From assembly GCF_009718825.1 (NCBI RefSeq), contig NZ_WNHB01000017.1, positions 1 through 64,000 of the forward strand: a stretch of DNA of 64,000 bases, read 5' to 3'. Positions 18,565 to 28,555 of this stretch are shown here, piece after piece (positions within the stretch are counted from its first letter, which is position 1; every line of letters begins with the position of its first letter). The DNA comes from Terrilactibacillus tamarindi (lineage in GTDB: Bacteria > Bacillota > Bacilli > Bacillales > Sporolactobacillaceae). Below the pieces are notes generated by a model that was given only the letters and a program-made list of their open reading frames with translations, had not been told where the DNA came from and ran no database searches. Both the position numbers and the translations under genes were made by a program.

Positions 18565-18722
18565 GAAGATAAAGTGCAGTTATCCCCCACCTAGGGATGC
18601 TCGGTTACACTCATTACCTTGAGGTGGGAGTCAAGACTCGCCGTAAATAGGGGGTAAATAGAGTTTCTCATAACCACTTGTTTAAGCCGGTCCTAAGCCC
18701 TACACTAATCCAACATATTTAG
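18565..18722 (-). repeat. Structured repeat C1, related in part to family B
   Basis: On the minus strand TTTACGG...AG is followed by a CTCCCACCT...AGGTGGGGGA hairpin. The same arrangement (TTTACGGGCAG, CCCCACCT...AGGTGGGG) occurs in family B copy B1. Together with the hairpin at 18723-18762 it fills the 314-bp gap after the nicotinate enzyme gene. No open frame of note is inside. It could be a remnant of a mobile element end or a structured RNA. Confidence 0.5.
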
Positions 18723-18762
18723 AGGATTGAAGCTATAGCCGTGCTAGTCATAGCTTCAATCC
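18723..18762 (-). other. 14-bp inverted repeat after sftA
   Basis: AGGATTGAAGCTAT and ATAGCTTCAATCCT form a perfect stem four bases beyond the sftA stop codon. There is no U-tract on either strand, so it is a 3'-end stabiliser or weak terminator rather than a canonical one. Confidence 0.6.
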
Positions 18763-18766
18763 TGGT

Positions 18767-21199
18767 TTAATACACTTTGTCTTGGTTTATTATTTGATCT
18801 TCAAATTCTTCTTTAGAAACTAAAACTTGACGTGGCTTGCTTCCATTGGCTTCTGAAACAATCCCCATCGCTTGTAAATCATCAATTAGACGAGCAGCCC
18901 TATTATAGCCTATACGAAAACGCCGTTGAAGACTTGAAACAGAAGCTTGTCCTTGGTCAATCACAAAGTATCCTGCTTCATCAAATAGTTCGTCGTCCAT
19001 GTCAGCATTGTCGTGCAAGACACCTTTGAAATCTTCCTTGTCAAATAAGTAAGGTGGGGATTCCATTTGATCAAACTGTGCCGAGATACGGCTAATTTCT
19101 TCATCAGATACGAAGCAACCTTGCAAGCGTTTAATATCTCTTGCTCCGTTTTCAATAAACAGCATATCGCCTTGCCCGAGTAACCTTTCTGCACCAGATG
19201 AATCCAAAATGGTACGGGAATCCACTTGAGAAGAAACACTAAATGCGATCCGTGTTGGAATATTTGATTTTATAAGTCCTGTTATGACGTCCACCGATGG
19301 TCGTTGAGTAGCTAAGAGAAGATGAATACCCGCTGCTCTTGCTTTTTGTGCAATACGACAGATGGCCTCTTCAACATCTTGAGGTGACACCATCATTAAA
19401 TCCGCTAATTCATCAATAATAATGACGATATAGGGCATAATTTCCCCTTCTTGTTGCCCATTTTCAATACACTCATTATACCGTTTGATATCTCGGACAC
19501 CCATTTTCGCAAAATATTGATACCTTTTTTCCATTTCTTCCACGGCCCATTTTAAGGAGAGCGAAGCTTCTTTTGGTTCCGTAATAACGGGCGTTGCGAG
19601 ATGGGGTAATTCTCTATATGCTGCAAGTTCAACGACCTTTGGATCAATTAAAATTAATCTCAGACGTTCTGGTGATGTTTTATATATCAAGCTTAGAATT
19701 AATGAATGAATACACACACTTTTACCAGAACCAGTTGCTCCGGCTATAAGACCATGCGGCATTTTGGCTAGATCCGTTATTACTTGTTGTCCTGAAATAT
19801 CTTGTCCCAAGATAGCCGGTAAAGCGGCTGATTGATCTTTGAATGCTTCAGAATGAAGTAAGTCTTTTAAATAGACAGGTTTGCGTTCATCATTTGGTAT
19901 CTCAATACCAACCGTGCTTTTTCCGATGACAGGCGCAATACGTATCTGCTCTGCCGCCATACTTAATTTTATATCTTCTGTTAAATTCATAATTTTATTT
20001 ACCTTTACACCAGGATGAAGATGAATTTCAAACCGTGTAACAGCAGGCCCTTGTGTATAATCCACGATATCGGCATTCACGTGAAAGTTATCGAGTGCTT
20101 CTTTTAGGATTGCTCGCTTCTCTTCTATCCACACGGAATCACTTTCCTTTGATTCAGGAGGATCATCAAGTACATCTAAGGAGATCTGAAAGTCTTTCTG
20201 TTCAAGGCTTTTGATCTTTTTAGGTTGTTCGTGATTGTTTTTATGATTTTTTTTATCCGTACGAAACATCAAAACATTAAAAGGAACTTTTGAACCTCTC
20301 CGACCTTGCCGATGTGGTGAGACTTTAAATTCCCGCTTCACCGGTGTCTCATCTTTTTCCATTGTATTTTCCTGATTCTGTACATCGGCATCAGACTTTT
20401 TTACATTGTTGTCCTTTGAATCATATTGTTCAGAATGCAAGTCAGTCTTCACTTTTTTAGGCCTATTCTCAGGAAAATCATCCAAGCCTTCTTTTGTATC
20501 AGATGTCATAAAGTCAATATTTTTCTCTTCATTTTTCTCTTCTTTTTGAGAACGCTTAAATGGTATAGAATGGACATCTTTTTGAAGATTTGTCTTTGAA
20601 TCTACATTTTCTATTAATTTATTTTCTTTTCGTTGATAGGCTGGTTGATTTAATTTTTTTTCATTTACTTGTTGTTTATCTTTTGTGTTTAGTGAACTGA
20701 CCGTCAAATTGTTCGCTTCTTGAGTCACCTTTTGATCATTTTTAGCCATTTCGTTTACATTTCCCATTTGACGATAAAAATGCTCCGGTGTTTTTTTATA
20801 TCCGTAGACAGGTGAGATAATTTCAGTCGGTTTAAACCGACTTTTCTTAGGTGATTGAGATGTCTCTTGAGATTCTTGATTTTTCGCCCATTTGTCGTCA
20901 GATTTGCGAGAAGCCTTTCTATGGTGAGCAGGGTGCTCGCTTGCTGATTCATAGTGATCATGATTAGGAATGGGAGTGTCCTTAAATGATTGTCTAGAAT
21001 TCGGGGTGACATCTTTGCTAGTTGAATTTGGATATTGATGTAGCATTCTTACATGAATTTGTCGATTTGTATCTTCAAAGCGGCCAACGATCGGGTTGTG
21101 TGATGACTGATAGGTGTTATCATCCTGATTTTGTTTTTGATGAAGAAATTCCTCTTCATCATCTAGATGAAATAAACGTTTCCACCAATTTGATCCCAT
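18767..21199 (-). CDS. sftA: Soluble FtsK/SpoIIIE-type DNA translocase SftA
   Basis: Septum-associated DNA pump that clears or orients chromosome ends at division. Unlike FtsK/SpoIIIE it has no membrane segments at the N terminus. Instead, a long hydrophilic, low-complexity region (to about residue 360) precedes the motor. The motor has Walker A GATGSGKS (about 485), Walker B IIIDELADLMM (about 590) and a C-terminal winged-helix gamma domain (SVSSLQRRFRIGYNRAARLIDDL). ATG 21199 follows GGAAGGAG. The 810 residues compare with 952 in B. subtilis, the difference being in the linker. The position beside murC and ytpR is conserved. Confidence 0.95.
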   Translation of the reverse strand: MGSNWWKRLFHLDDEEEFLHQKQNQDDNTYQSSHNPIVGRFEDTNRQIHVRMLHQYPNSTSKDVTPNSRQSFKDTPIPNHDHYESASEHPAHHRKASRKSDDKWAKNQESQETSQSPKKSRFKPTEIISPVYGYKKTPEHFYRQMGNVNEMAKNDQKVTQEANNLTVSSLNTKDKQQVNEKKLNQPAYQRKENKLIENVDSKTNLQKDVHSIPFKRSQKEEKNEEKNIDFMTSDTKEGLDDFPENRPKKVKTDLHSEQYDSKDNNVKKSDADVQNQENTMEKDETPVKREFKVSPHRQGRRGSKVPFNVLMFRTDKKNHKNNHEQPKKIKSLEQKDFQISLDVLDDPPESKESDSVWIEEKRAILKEALDNFHVNADIVDYTQGPAVTRFEIHLHPGVKVNKIMNLTEDIKLSMAAEQIRIAPVIGKSTVGIEIPNDERKPVYLKDLLHSEAFKDQSAALPAILGQDISGQQVITDLAKMPHGLIAGATGSGKSVCIHSLILSLIYKTSPERLRLILIDPKVVELAAYRELPHLATPVITEPKEASLSLKWAVEEMEKRYQYFAKMGVRDIKRYNECIENGQQEGEIMPYIVIIIDELADLMMVSPQDVEEAICRIAQKARAAGIHLLLATQRPSVDVITGLIKSNIPTRIAFSVSSQVDSRTILDSSGAERLLGQGDMLFIENGARDIKRLQGCFVSDEEISRISAQFDQMESPPYLFDKEDFKGVLHDNADMDDELFDEAGYFVIDQGQASVSSLQRRFRIGYNRAARLIDDLQAMGIVSEANGSKPRQVLVSKEEFEDQIINQDKVY

Positions 21200-21295
21200 T
21201 CCTCTCACTCCTTCCATTTATTGATTGAACCATTTTTCAAATACAAAGGTCGATACCCCTTGTCATAACCAAACATCTTATTTTTTCGTGTGTGT

Positions 21296-21330
21296 ATTAA
21301 AAATCACTAGTTATTTAACTAGTGATTTTA
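21296..21330 (-). terminator. Terminator of ytpQ-ytpR
   Basis: AAATCACTAGTT pairs with AACTAGTGATTT and runs into TTTTT on the minus strand, just beyond ytpR. Confidence 0.85.
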
Positions 21331-21345
21331 TTTACATACATCGGC

Positions 21346-21954
21346 TTATTTACCAAAAAAATCTTCCCCAACGGTTTTGGAATCATCTAAAACAAGAATC
21401 CCCTTTTTTTGAGGTGCATGAGGTAAATCCAACTCCCTAGCAGAACAAATCATACCCGAGGAGGCAACACCTCTTAATTGTGCATCTTTAATGATCATAC
21501 CACTTGGCATGACCGCTCCAACACGTGCGACAACCACATGTTGATCTTCTTCAACATTGGGTGCTCCACAAACAATTTGCAGGGTTTCACTACCAATATC
21601 TACTTGACAGACACTCAATTTATCCGCATTAGGATGCTTTTCTTTAGAAATAACCTTTCCAACAACAAAGTTAGGTCGATCATCAAAGGTTAATACATCA
21701 GCAAATCCTGCGTTTTTAATGACTTTATTGACCTCGTCAACGAGATTTTTGCTTAGATCGACTTGTCCAGTTGCATCTATATCGATCCGTTCAGATATCT
21801 GAAAGAGATTAAAGCCAAGTGTTTCCCCTGTCTCAGGGTTTAAAAGTTTAACCACGCTTTCCTTTTTTTCAACCTGAATGGGCCCTGCGTTCCCTATGAC
21901 TGCTTGTACTATTAGGACATCTCCAATGCCCTCTTTATTGTAAAATATATTCAT
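21346..21954 (-). CDS. ytpR: YtpR, tRNA-binding domain protein
   Basis: A 202-residue protein whose C-terminal half is an EMAP/PheT-type OB-fold tRNA-binding domain (VVGKVISKEKHPNADKLSVCQVDIG, VARVGAVMPSGMIIKDAQLRG, SGMICSARELDLP). The N-terminal half is YtpR-specific. The family is thought to act on mischarged or free tRNA, but a B. subtilis role is not settled. It lies 39 bp downstream of ytpQ and is very likely co-transcribed with it. Confidence 0.92.
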   Translation of the reverse strand: MNIFYNKEGIGDVLIVQAVIGNAGPIQVEKKESVVKLLNPETGETLGFNLFQISERIDIDATGQVDLSKNLVDEVNKVIKNAGFADVLTFDDRPNFVVGKVISKEKHPNADKLSVCQVDIGSETLQIVCGAPNVEEDQHVVVARVGAVMPSGMIIKDAQLRGVASSGMICSARELDLPHAPQKKGILVLDDSKTVGEDFFGK

Positions 21955-21993
21955 CTTCTTGCTTCCTCCAACCTTTCAATCCGTACTAATTCA

Positions 21994-22800
21994 TCAATCT
22001 TCTTCGTCAACTGGACGATTTTTGGCTAAAATGAATATTGGATTCAATTTCCCTTTTTCATAGATAAACGGTAACGCCGTTATTGGAATATTACCGTTAG
22101 TGAAAAATTGCATCGTCATCTGAGCTAAGACATCATATCCCCTTTTATTCACAATGTCAGCAAAAATTAAAACATCTTGATGAGGGATACTAACAGCCAG
22201 ATCTCCTTTTGATTTAGCCGCCATGTCATCTAATAAGGTCCGATTTAATATACGACTGGCATCATAACCATCGTTATGATTAATAAACGTAAATACGTTA
22301 TCCGCAACATGGTCTTCCTTCATTTCTACTGATAAGGAACGTAGGTTAAATTCAGCCATCTCAAATAAAGAATCTTCCAAAACACCCTCACTCTTCATAA
22401 ACTCACGATCAATGAGGCGATAAGAATGACCTAAATCTAAAGCGTAATAGATACGTGTTTCAGCTGTGTGCTCCTTATAAAGTAACGTCTTCCCATCTGA
22501 TGTTTCCGTTGGAAATGAAGTAGATCGCATGACAGGAAAAATATGTTTTTCCATTCCTGCGAGTCGTTGAGATGTATTCATTACTCGGAGTGCATGGTCA
22601 ACGTAATAGACGATTTGATCTAAGAGCTTATCCTTTTCTGCTTCATAGCGACCGGAAAGTCCAGAAAGTTCAAGTGTAATCCCCTTCTTAGACTGACTAT
22701 TTTCAATTCGTAATGTCTCTTTTTCACGATCATAAATCATTGTTCTGTCTGGTGCCTGTAGTCGATTTTCCAGCAGACGTTTAAGTTTTTTACTTTCCAT
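21994..22800 (-). CDS. ytpQ: YtpQ, DUF1444 protein
   Basis: DUF1444 protein of unknown function, conserved next to ytpR in Bacillales. 268 residues, soluble. Visible family parts are MESKKLKRLLENRL at the N terminus and the C-terminal VNKRGYDVLAQMTMQFF...NPIFILAKNR. The start at 22800 follows GAGGAAG; the upstream ATGs lack a ribosome site. B. subtilis has a thioredoxin gene (ytpP) upstream that is missing here; repeats occupy that place. Confidence 0.88.
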   Translation of the reverse strand: MESKKLKRLLENRLQAPDRTMIYDREKETLRIENSQSKKGITLELSGLSGRYEAEKDKLLDQIVYYVDHALRVMNTSQRLAGMEKHIFPVMRSTSFPTETSDGKTLLYKEHTAETRIYYALDLGHSYRLIDREFMKSEGVLEDSLFEMAEFNLRSLSVEMKEDHVADNVFTFINHNDGYDASRILNRTLLDDMAAKSKGDLAVSIPHQDVLIFADIVNKRGYDVLAQMTMQFFTNGNIPITALPFIYEKGKLNPIFILAKNRPVDEED

Positions 22801-22860
22801 TTTAACACTTCCTCTGCATCTGCATGACATCATTTTACCATGTTCTTGGAATATTTATAA

Positions 22861-23010
22861 GAGGTAGTTCAAAAAGCTACCAAATGATAAGCTGCGAATC
22901 TCGGCGTTGGCTTGTTTTTTCGGTCCTCATGTAGTAAAAACCTACATTCCGGTCCTCAAAACGGCACCGCCTTGACCTTCTTGCTTCTAATTTTTCACCT
23001 TTTTGAACAC
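22861..23010. repeat. Repeat family A, copy A2 (150 bp)
   Basis: Begins GAGGTAGTTCAAAAAGC, ends CTTTTTGAACAC. It contains GATAAGCTGCGAATCTCGG, a GGTCCTCATGTAG/CTACATTCCGGTCCTC palindrome and ACGGCACCGCCTTGACC. It is followed after seven bases (TATTATA) by copy A3 in the same orientation. Confidence 0.9.
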
Positions 23011-23017
23011 TATTATA

Positions 23018-23290
23018 GAGGTAGTTCAAATAGCCACCAAATGATAAGCTGCGAATCTCGGGCGCCCGTCAAGAGGATCTTCAACTAAAGTCGCTCACGT
23101 CCTGTGGCTGGCGTTAAGTCATCACATCCTGTGGAATGCCGGTCCTCATGTAGTAACACAAGATGATCTTCAACTAAAATCGCTCACGTCCAGTGGCTGG
23201 CGTTAAGCTACCACATCCTGTGGAATGCCGGTCCTCAAAACGGCGCCGCCTTGATCCTCTAGCCTCTAGTTTGTCACCTTTTTGAACACG
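23018..23290. repeat. Repeat family A, copy A3 (273 bp, internally duplicated)
   Basis: Same ends as A2 (GAGGTAGTTC... / ...TTTTTGAACACG). The interior holds two tandem units of about 88 bp (from 23077 and 23165), each with ATCTTCAACTAAA, a CCTGTGG/CCACA palindrome and ATGCCGGTCCTCA. It ends 72 bp before the chemoreceptor reading frame opens. Confidence 0.9.
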
Positions 23291-23412
23291 CAATGTAAGG
23301 AATCACTAAAGAATCTCGTTGATTGGACGATATAATATAAATAGCGTTAAGGCGACTAAAGATGCCTCATAACATAGATATACGTTATAGAAATATATTT
23401 AGGAGGGTTATC

Positions 23413-25479
23413 ATGGATTGGTCAATAAAAAGGAAAATAAAGACGATGCTTTTCATGGGCATTATTGGCATCATTCTCTTAACATTATTTACTTGCCTTA
23501 CCTTTGTTAATAGTAAATGGACAAATGGTAAAGTAAATGCGATTCATCAGGATGCTAACTTAGCAGAAAGTATTCATACAAAAATTGAAAAAGCTCGCAC
23601 CTTAGAACAGATGTATTTAGCTGAACCGAAAAAAGAATATGTGGATCAACTAAATAAACTGCTTAAAGGGATTAAGAAAGATACAAAGTCATTTTCTTAT
23701 CAAACAGATGTCGTTAAAAAATCAACTAAAGAAATAAATGGCCAAGTTAAAGTCTATCAAGAAAGCCTTAACCAGGTCGTTTCCATTACGGAGTTAATCG
23801 GTTACACTGAAAATGAAGGCCTACATAAGCAATTCTTCGAGACAGAAAAAAAATTGGACGCCATGATTCATGATACCAACAATAATGAACTGATTAAAAA
23901 ATACTTGCAACTAAAGTTACAAGAGAAAACGTATTTCGATAACCCTACAGCAAAAGGTTTTAATGAAATTTCAAACGATCTAAATGATTTTAACCTATAT
24001 GCTACAACCGTTTTTTCTGACAAAAACCAAAATGACTTTAGTTCAACATTAATTAAATATAAAAGCATTAATGACTCGATTAATTCATCCTATCAGTTAT
24101 CCGATTCACTTAAAAAGCAGTTTGCATCTGCAAGCAGCCATATTGAAAAAAGTGTGGCCAAAGTCGTGAACTCTTTAAACCAACAAAACCAAATTATTAA
24201 TCACCAACAAACAACGATTGGTCTTATTTTCTTTATTATTGCCCTTCTTTTAAGCATAGCCATGGCTGTAGTTCTTTACTGGTTTGGAAGACGTTTATCA
24301 ATTAGTATTTCTGATTCCCTTCATGAACTAACAAAAGGTGCTACTGAAATTGGAGAAGGACATCTAAATTACCGTGTTCCTATCACTACACATGACGAAC
24401 TAGGTCAATTTGCTGAATCATTTAATAAAATGACGGAGCGTATGGAAAAAACGATTCAGAAGGTCTTTAATTCGACAAATACATTAACCCAATCATCAGA
24501 GAACTTAGCAGCAGCTTCAGAAGAAACTGTGGCTCAAGTGACCGAAGTTAATGAAGCCATTCAGCAAGTAGCTGCAGGTGCTCAAAATCAAGCTGATCAT
24601 TTAGACCAAAGTATGAATTTACTGTCTAATGTCACTCGAGCAATTGATGAAAGCAAGGCTTTCAGTCAACAAATCCTTCAGAAGACCAAAGAAACAGAAA
24701 AAACAAGTCAAGAAGGCATCACAACTGTTTCACATCTTGAAACGAGCGCGAATGAATTTTTAAAAGGTATTTCATCCCTCATTCATGAAATTAAAGATGT
24801 CGCTACACAATCCGAGAATATCAAACATATCCTAAAAACAATAAAAAGCATATCAGACAACACGAATTTACTCGCATTAAATGCGGCCATTGAATCTGCA
24901 CGTGCCGGAGAAGCAGGAAAAGGATTTGCTGTCGTCTCGAAAGAAATCCGTAAATTAGCTGAGAGATCTAAGAAAGAAACAAATCAAATTAACGAAGATA
25001 TATCGAATATTATTACTCGATTGATTCATTTAACAACAAGGGCAGAAACTCTCAATCAGTTTTCCGAAGAACAGAAAGATAATGTGGCTATGACCAAAGG
25101 CTCATTTAACCGTATTACTGATAAAATCTCATCTATAAACACTATGATGGATAATATTAACCGTAAAGTGACTCACGTGAAAGATGCTAATCAAAATCTA
25201 GTGATGAAATTAGAAGACATTAGCGCTATCTCAGAAGAAACAGCAGCTAGTACAGAAGAAGTTTCAGCAGCGAGTGAAAATCAAAAATCGGCGATTGGAA
25301 CAGTTACACAAGCTGCGACTGATCTTCAAGTTATTGCTATTGATCTAGAAAATGAAGTCTTAAAATTCACTTTTGACACTCTAGACTCTGAAAAGGACTT
25401 TGATTCAACACCCCTTGTTGAACCAAATAATAAAAATGTAGATGAGCCAGAGAAAATTGAACAATTTTCTCAGCAGTAA
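23413..25479 (+). CDS. Methyl-accepting chemotaxis protein
   Basis: Transmembrane chemoreceptor that controls CheA. A first membrane helix at about 12-33 is followed by an extracellular helical sensor domain of about 235 residues with little similarity I can name, then a second helix ([21 protein letters not shown], about 275-295), a HAMP domain ([29 protein letters not shown]) and a long signalling coiled coil. The hairpin tip is the highly conserved [20 protein letters not shown] / [18 protein letters not shown]. The start at 23413 follows AGGAGGG; the ATG at 23362 lies in the leader. 688 residues. The ligand is unknown. Confidence 0.95.
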   Translation: MDWSIKRKIKTMLFMGIIGIILLTLFTCLTFVNSKWTNGKVNAIHQDANLAESIHTKIEKARTLEQMYLAEPKKEYVDQLNKLLKGIKKDTKSFSYQTDVVKKSTKEINGQVKVYQESLNQVVSITELIGYTENEGLHKQFFETEKKLDAMIHDTNNNELIKKYLQLKLQEKTYFDNPTAKGFNEISNDLNDFNLYATTVFSDKNQNDFSSTLIKYKSINDSINSSYQLSDSLKKQFASASSHIEKSVAKVVNSLNQQNQIINHQQTTIGLIFFIIALLLSIAMAVVLYWFGRRLSISISDSLHELTKGATEIGEGHLNYRVPITTHDELGQFAESFNKMTERMEKTIQKVFNSTNTLTQSSENLAAASEETVAQVTEVNEAIQQVAAGAQNQADHLDQSMNLLSNVTRAIDESKAFSQQILQKTKETEKTSQEGITTVSHLETSANEFLKGISSLIHEIKDVATQSENIKHILKTIKSISDNTNLLALNAAIESARAGEAGKGFAVVSKEIRKLAERSKKETNQINEDISNIITRLIHLTTRAETLNQFSEEQKDNVAMTKGSFNRITDKISSINTMMDNINRKVTHVKDANQNLVMKLEDISAISEETAASTEEVSAASENQKSAIGTVTQAATDLQVIAIDLENEVLKFTFDTLDSEKDFDSTPLVEPNNKNVDEPEKIEQFSQQ

Positions 25480-25490
25480 TTAATTAATTT

Positions 25491-25530
25491 AAAATGCCTT
25501 CATCAGAATATAATCTGATGAAGGCATTTT
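25491..25530 (+). terminator. Terminator of the chemoreceptor gene
   Basis: A 17-bp perfect stem, AAAATGCCTTCATCAGA against TCTGATGAAGGCATTTT, then T. It can also serve the leftward gene that ends at 25536... only weakly, since that gene is transcribed toward it. Confidence 0.9.
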
Positions 25531-25535
25531 TCACT

Positions 25536-26054
25536 CTATTTATGATGATAAAAACAATATTGTCCATACAATAACAAAAGAACATGAAAAAACATGTCAC
25601 TTCGATTCAGTCTTCCATTTGTCAATATACCAATCGTTCCCGCGCCTTTTCTTACATTGTGTTTCTTTGAAAATTCATCAATCAAATCCCCAAGTTCATG
25701 GCCTTGTCGAATCCCGTCAGCCAAAATTGTAGGTAGAACAATTTTGGCCCCACTTGCAGTGAAAAGGTGTCCTTGCCGATCAACCAATGCCCCCCAATTG
25801 CATAAATACAACTCGCCATGATGTTCTGTTACTCCCCCCTCAAGTCCAATAGAAATATCAGACCTTGAGATTTCGAGTGCAGATTTGGCACGATGAATGG
25901 CCCCTTTTCGGGTTTCCTCATCAGACAAAGGCTGGGCTCTTACACCTGAGGTCGTTTCAATGCTTTGACAGGTTGCTTCTAATTTTTCAAATTGAATGAG
26001 GGATTCGACAGCCTTCAATTTGGCTGGATTGGTTGTTCCTATACTAATCAGCAT
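25536..26054 (-). CDS. Non-canonical purine NTP phosphatase (DUF84, YjjX-like)
   Basis: Hydrolyses ITP/XTP to keep damaged purines out of nucleic acid. 172 residues with family motifs: GTTNPAKLKAVES at the N terminus, ETTSGVRAQPLSDEETRKGAIHRA, and GLEGGV, where the acidic pocket binds metal. The gene begins 17 bp after the M42 peptidase gene stops, with GGAGAG overlapping that end, so the two form an operon. The fold is related to Maf/HAM1 proteins. Substrate is inferred from the family. Confidence 0.85.
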   Translation of the reverse strand: MLISIGTTNPAKLKAVESLIQFEKLEATCQSIETTSGVRAQPLSDEETRKGAIHRAKSALEISRSDISIGLEGGVTEHHGELYLCNWGALVDRQGHLFTASGAKIVLPTILADGIRQGHELGDLIDEFSKKHNVRKGAGTIGILTNGRLNRSDMFFHVLLLLYGQYCFYHHK

Positions 26055-26071
26055 TCGAGTCAGCTCTCCAT

Positions 26072-27151
26072 TTAAACATTTTCATGAATGGTGTCTAGTG
26101 TCGTTTGGTCAGTCGTCTTTACAAGCTCAATAAGTAGTGATTTAGCGGCTGCATAGTCATCGACATGTATGATTGATGACGATGTATGGACATAACGTGC
26201 GCAGATGCCAATGACGGCAGAAGGAATCCCATTCTGATTCATATGTACCCGGCCAGCATCCGTTCCCCCAGGCGAAACAAAATATTGATAGGGAATATTG
26301 TGGGTTTCTGCCGTGTCTAAAATAAATTCCCTCATCCCTCGATGCATGACCATCGTCCGATCTAATATCCGGAGCAGGACACCTTTCCCCAATTGACCAA
26401 AAGCAGATTTATCCCCACTTGTATCATTGGCAGGAGACGCATCAAGTGCATAGAAGATATCCGGGGATATCATATTCGAGGCAGTCTGTGCTCCTCTCAA
26501 TCCAACCTCCTCTTGAACCGTTGCACCAGAATATAATTGATTAGGAAGAGAATAACCTTCTTTATAAATCTCCTTTAACAATTCAATAGCTAGACCACAT
26601 CCATAACGATTATCCCAAGCCTTAGCTAATATCTTTTTCTCGTTTGCCATTGGAGTGAATGGACAGATGGGAAGTATCGCTTGTCCAGGCTTTACGCCTA
26701 AACGTTTAACATCCTCTTGGTCATCTGCACCGATGTCAATAAGCATATTTTTTATAGCCATCGGTTTCTTACGTGTTTCGTCATCTAGGAGGTGGGGTGG
26801 GACAGAAGCAACGACACCTGTTATAGGACCATTATCTGACATGATATGGACACGTTGAGCAAGTAAAACCTGCTCCCACCATCCTCCAAGTGGTTGGAAT
26901 CTTAGCATCCCATTTTCAGTAATTTGAGTCACCATGAATCCGACCTCATCCATGTGTCCGGCTACCATCACTTTTGGTCCATTACTCGTCCCTTTTTTTA
27001 CACCAAAAATACTTCCAAGACCATCCTGAACTATGCTATCCGAATATTTCGTTAATTGTTCCTTCATGAATTTTCTAACATCACGTTCAAAACCGGAAGC
27101 TCCATTTAATTCTGTTAGTACCTTGAACAATTCTTGAGTATTATTTTCCAT
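26072..27151 (-). CDS. ytoP: M42-family metal aminopeptidase YtoP
   Basis: Cytoplasmic di-metal aminopeptidase of the tetrahedral glutamyl/leucyl aminopeptidase type. Metal and catalytic motifs are intact: [22 protein letters not shown], the catalytic pair in [20 protein letters not shown] and [11 protein letters not shown]. 359 residues, as usual. Conserved position next to ytzB and trmB. First gene of a two-gene operon with the DUF84 phosphatase. Confidence 0.93.
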   Translation of the reverse strand: MENNTQELFKVLTELNGASGFERDVRKFMKEQLTKYSDSIVQDGLGSIFGVKKGTSNGPKVMVAGHMDEVGFMVTQITENGMLRFQPLGGWWEQVLLAQRVHIMSDNGPITGVVASVPPHLLDDETRKKPMAIKNMLIDIGADDQEDVKRLGVKPGQAILPICPFTPMANEKKILAKAWDNRYGCGLAIELLKEIYKEGYSLPNQLYSGATVQEEVGLRGAQTASNMISPDIFYALDASPANDTSGDKSAFGQLGKGVLLRILDRTMVMHRGMREFILDTAETHNIPYQYFVSPGGTDAGRVHMNQNGIPSAVIGICARYVHTSSSIIHVDDYAAAKSLLIELVKTTDQTTLDTIHENV

Positions 27152-27379
27152 TATTGTGACACAGGCATCATACTGATGTCGTGAGTCTTCACTTCCTTCC
27201 TTATAATCTTCTTCTTATCTTACCGAATAATATGAAACCAATCCAATTTTTAGATAAAATCCTTGGATTTTGATAGCTAATAAAGGCATAATAAGTAAAG
27301 ATGATATGATGAATATCGATTATTCGAAGATATTGATATACTATATTCTATATTAAGATATTTTTAGGAGGGATAAATA

Positions 27380-27688
27380 ATGAAATGGAAACCCCTCATT
27401 TTAGGTTTCGTGGTGGGAATGACAAGTCAACTTGTGTATCAAAAACGAAAAGAAAAACAATTACTTACGCCTGAAAAAGCACTTCAATCAGTTAAAAAAT
27501 CGGTTAAATCCGATCTAGATGTTAATAATGGATGGATTTATCTCACACCGACGGACATGAAACGTTATGGCATTTCTTACAATGTCTATCAAGGTGGTGT
27601 AACGGCAAATCAAGGTAACGAAAAAAAACATTATGATTTTATTGTTGATGCTCAAACAGGAACATTACTCGAACTTCAATCACAGTGA
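27380..27688 (+). CDS. ytzB: YtzB-like PepSY small membrane protein
   Basis: 102 residues. A short N-terminal hydrophobic stretch (PLILGFVVGMTSQLVY) likely anchors it, followed by one PepSY-like unit ending DFIVDAQTGTLLELQSQ. Function unknown; PepSY domains often inhibit peptidases, which is notable beside the divergent M42 peptidase, but this is inference. AGGAGGG precedes the ATG. Confidence 0.82.
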   Translation: MKWKPLILGFVVGMTSQLVYQKRKEKQLLTPEKALQSVKKSVKSDLDVNNGWIYLTPTDMKRYGISYNVYQGGVTANQGNEKKHYDFIVDAQTGTLLELQSQ

Positions 27689-27703
27689 ATGATGCATTTA
27701 AAT

Positions 27704-27741
27704 AGGCTAAGAAGCTCCTTAAGAGAGGTGCTTCTTAGCCT
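27704..27741. terminator. Bidirectional hairpin between ytzB and trmB
   Basis: AGGCTAAGAAGC pairs with GCTTCTTAGCCT between convergent genes. U-tracts are weak on both sides. Confidence 0.6.
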
Positions 27742-27752
27742 TGTATCATTCT

Positions 27753-28397
27753 TTATTCACTAAAACAGGCTTCGCAACGGTATATTCGATGCCCTTGGCT
27801 TGAAAACTTTTCTTCATATTCCGTCATGACGTTCTCTTCTTTGTAATGAGATTGATGCAGATTCAGACTAACATTTTGTAAATATAAGCCATATTTTGAG
27901 AAGCTTTCAAGAGAATATTCAAATAAACCTTGATTATCCGTTTTTAAACAGATCCGGCCTTTACTGTTTAAAACATATTCATATTGAGCCAAAAATGAGC
28001 GATAGGTCAAGCGTCTTTTCTCATGTCGATTCTTAGGCCAAGGATCTGAAAAATTCAAATAAATCGCCGCAACCTCATTTTCGGAGAAGAAATCTGTTAG
28101 TTCATTCGCATCCCCATTAATTAAACGTACATTTTTCAATTGACTGTTTATGCATTTATCTAATGCTGAGACAATGACACTTTCATGTATTTCTATCCCA
28201 ACAAAATTAATATCCGGATTCTGTTTAGCCATATTTGTAATAAATTGACCTTTCCCTGTTCCAATCTCAACATGAATTGGGCATGCACTTTTGAATATGG
28301 ATTGCCATTCTCCAATATGAGACTTTGGATCCGTGACGACAAACTCTGGATGATTTAATAATTTATCTTTTGCCCAAGGCTTATGACGCACTCTCAT
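27753..28397 (-). CDS. trmB: tRNA (guanine-N7-)-methyltransferase
   Basis: Methylates G46 of tRNA with S-adenosylmethionine. Rossmann-type domain: HVEIGTGKGQFI (SAM loop), NFVGIEIHESVI, and the family signature LNFSDPWPKNRHEKRRL, with the catalytic region in SDPWPK. 214 residues, standard length. Conserved neighbour of ytzH and ytmP. Confidence 0.96.
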   Translation of the reverse strand: MRVRHKPWAKDKLLNHPEFVVTDPKSHIGEWQSIFKSACPIHVEIGTGKGQFITNMAKQNPDINFVGIEIHESVIVSALDKCINSQLKNVRLINGDANELTDFFSENEVAAIYLNFSDPWPKNRHEKRRLTYRSFLAQYEYVLNSKGRICLKTDNQGLFEYSLESFSKYGLYLQNVSLNLHQSHYKEENVMTEYEEKFSSQGHRIYRCEACFSE

Positions 28398-28555
28398 GAC
28401 TCATGGCTCCTTTACATCCTAATTATAACTTTGTACATTCGATTTTAGACTATCGAAAAGAAAAAAGGAATAGTTTTATCTAAGGGATTTACCAACAACT
28501 AACTATTTTCCTTATTCATAAAAAAACCCCATCCGGATATCCTATTGAGGAAAGG

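Noticed and set aside
18767-20100. Classifying the SftA-like protein as SpoIIIE/FtsK
   Set aside because: The N-terminal half has no membrane helices, so the soluble SftA form fits, as does its position next to ytpR and murC.
22861-23290. Tandem repeats as an integrative element or phage attachment site
   Set aside because: No integrase, tRNA gene or phage genes are nearby, and the same repeat occurs at five other places in the window.
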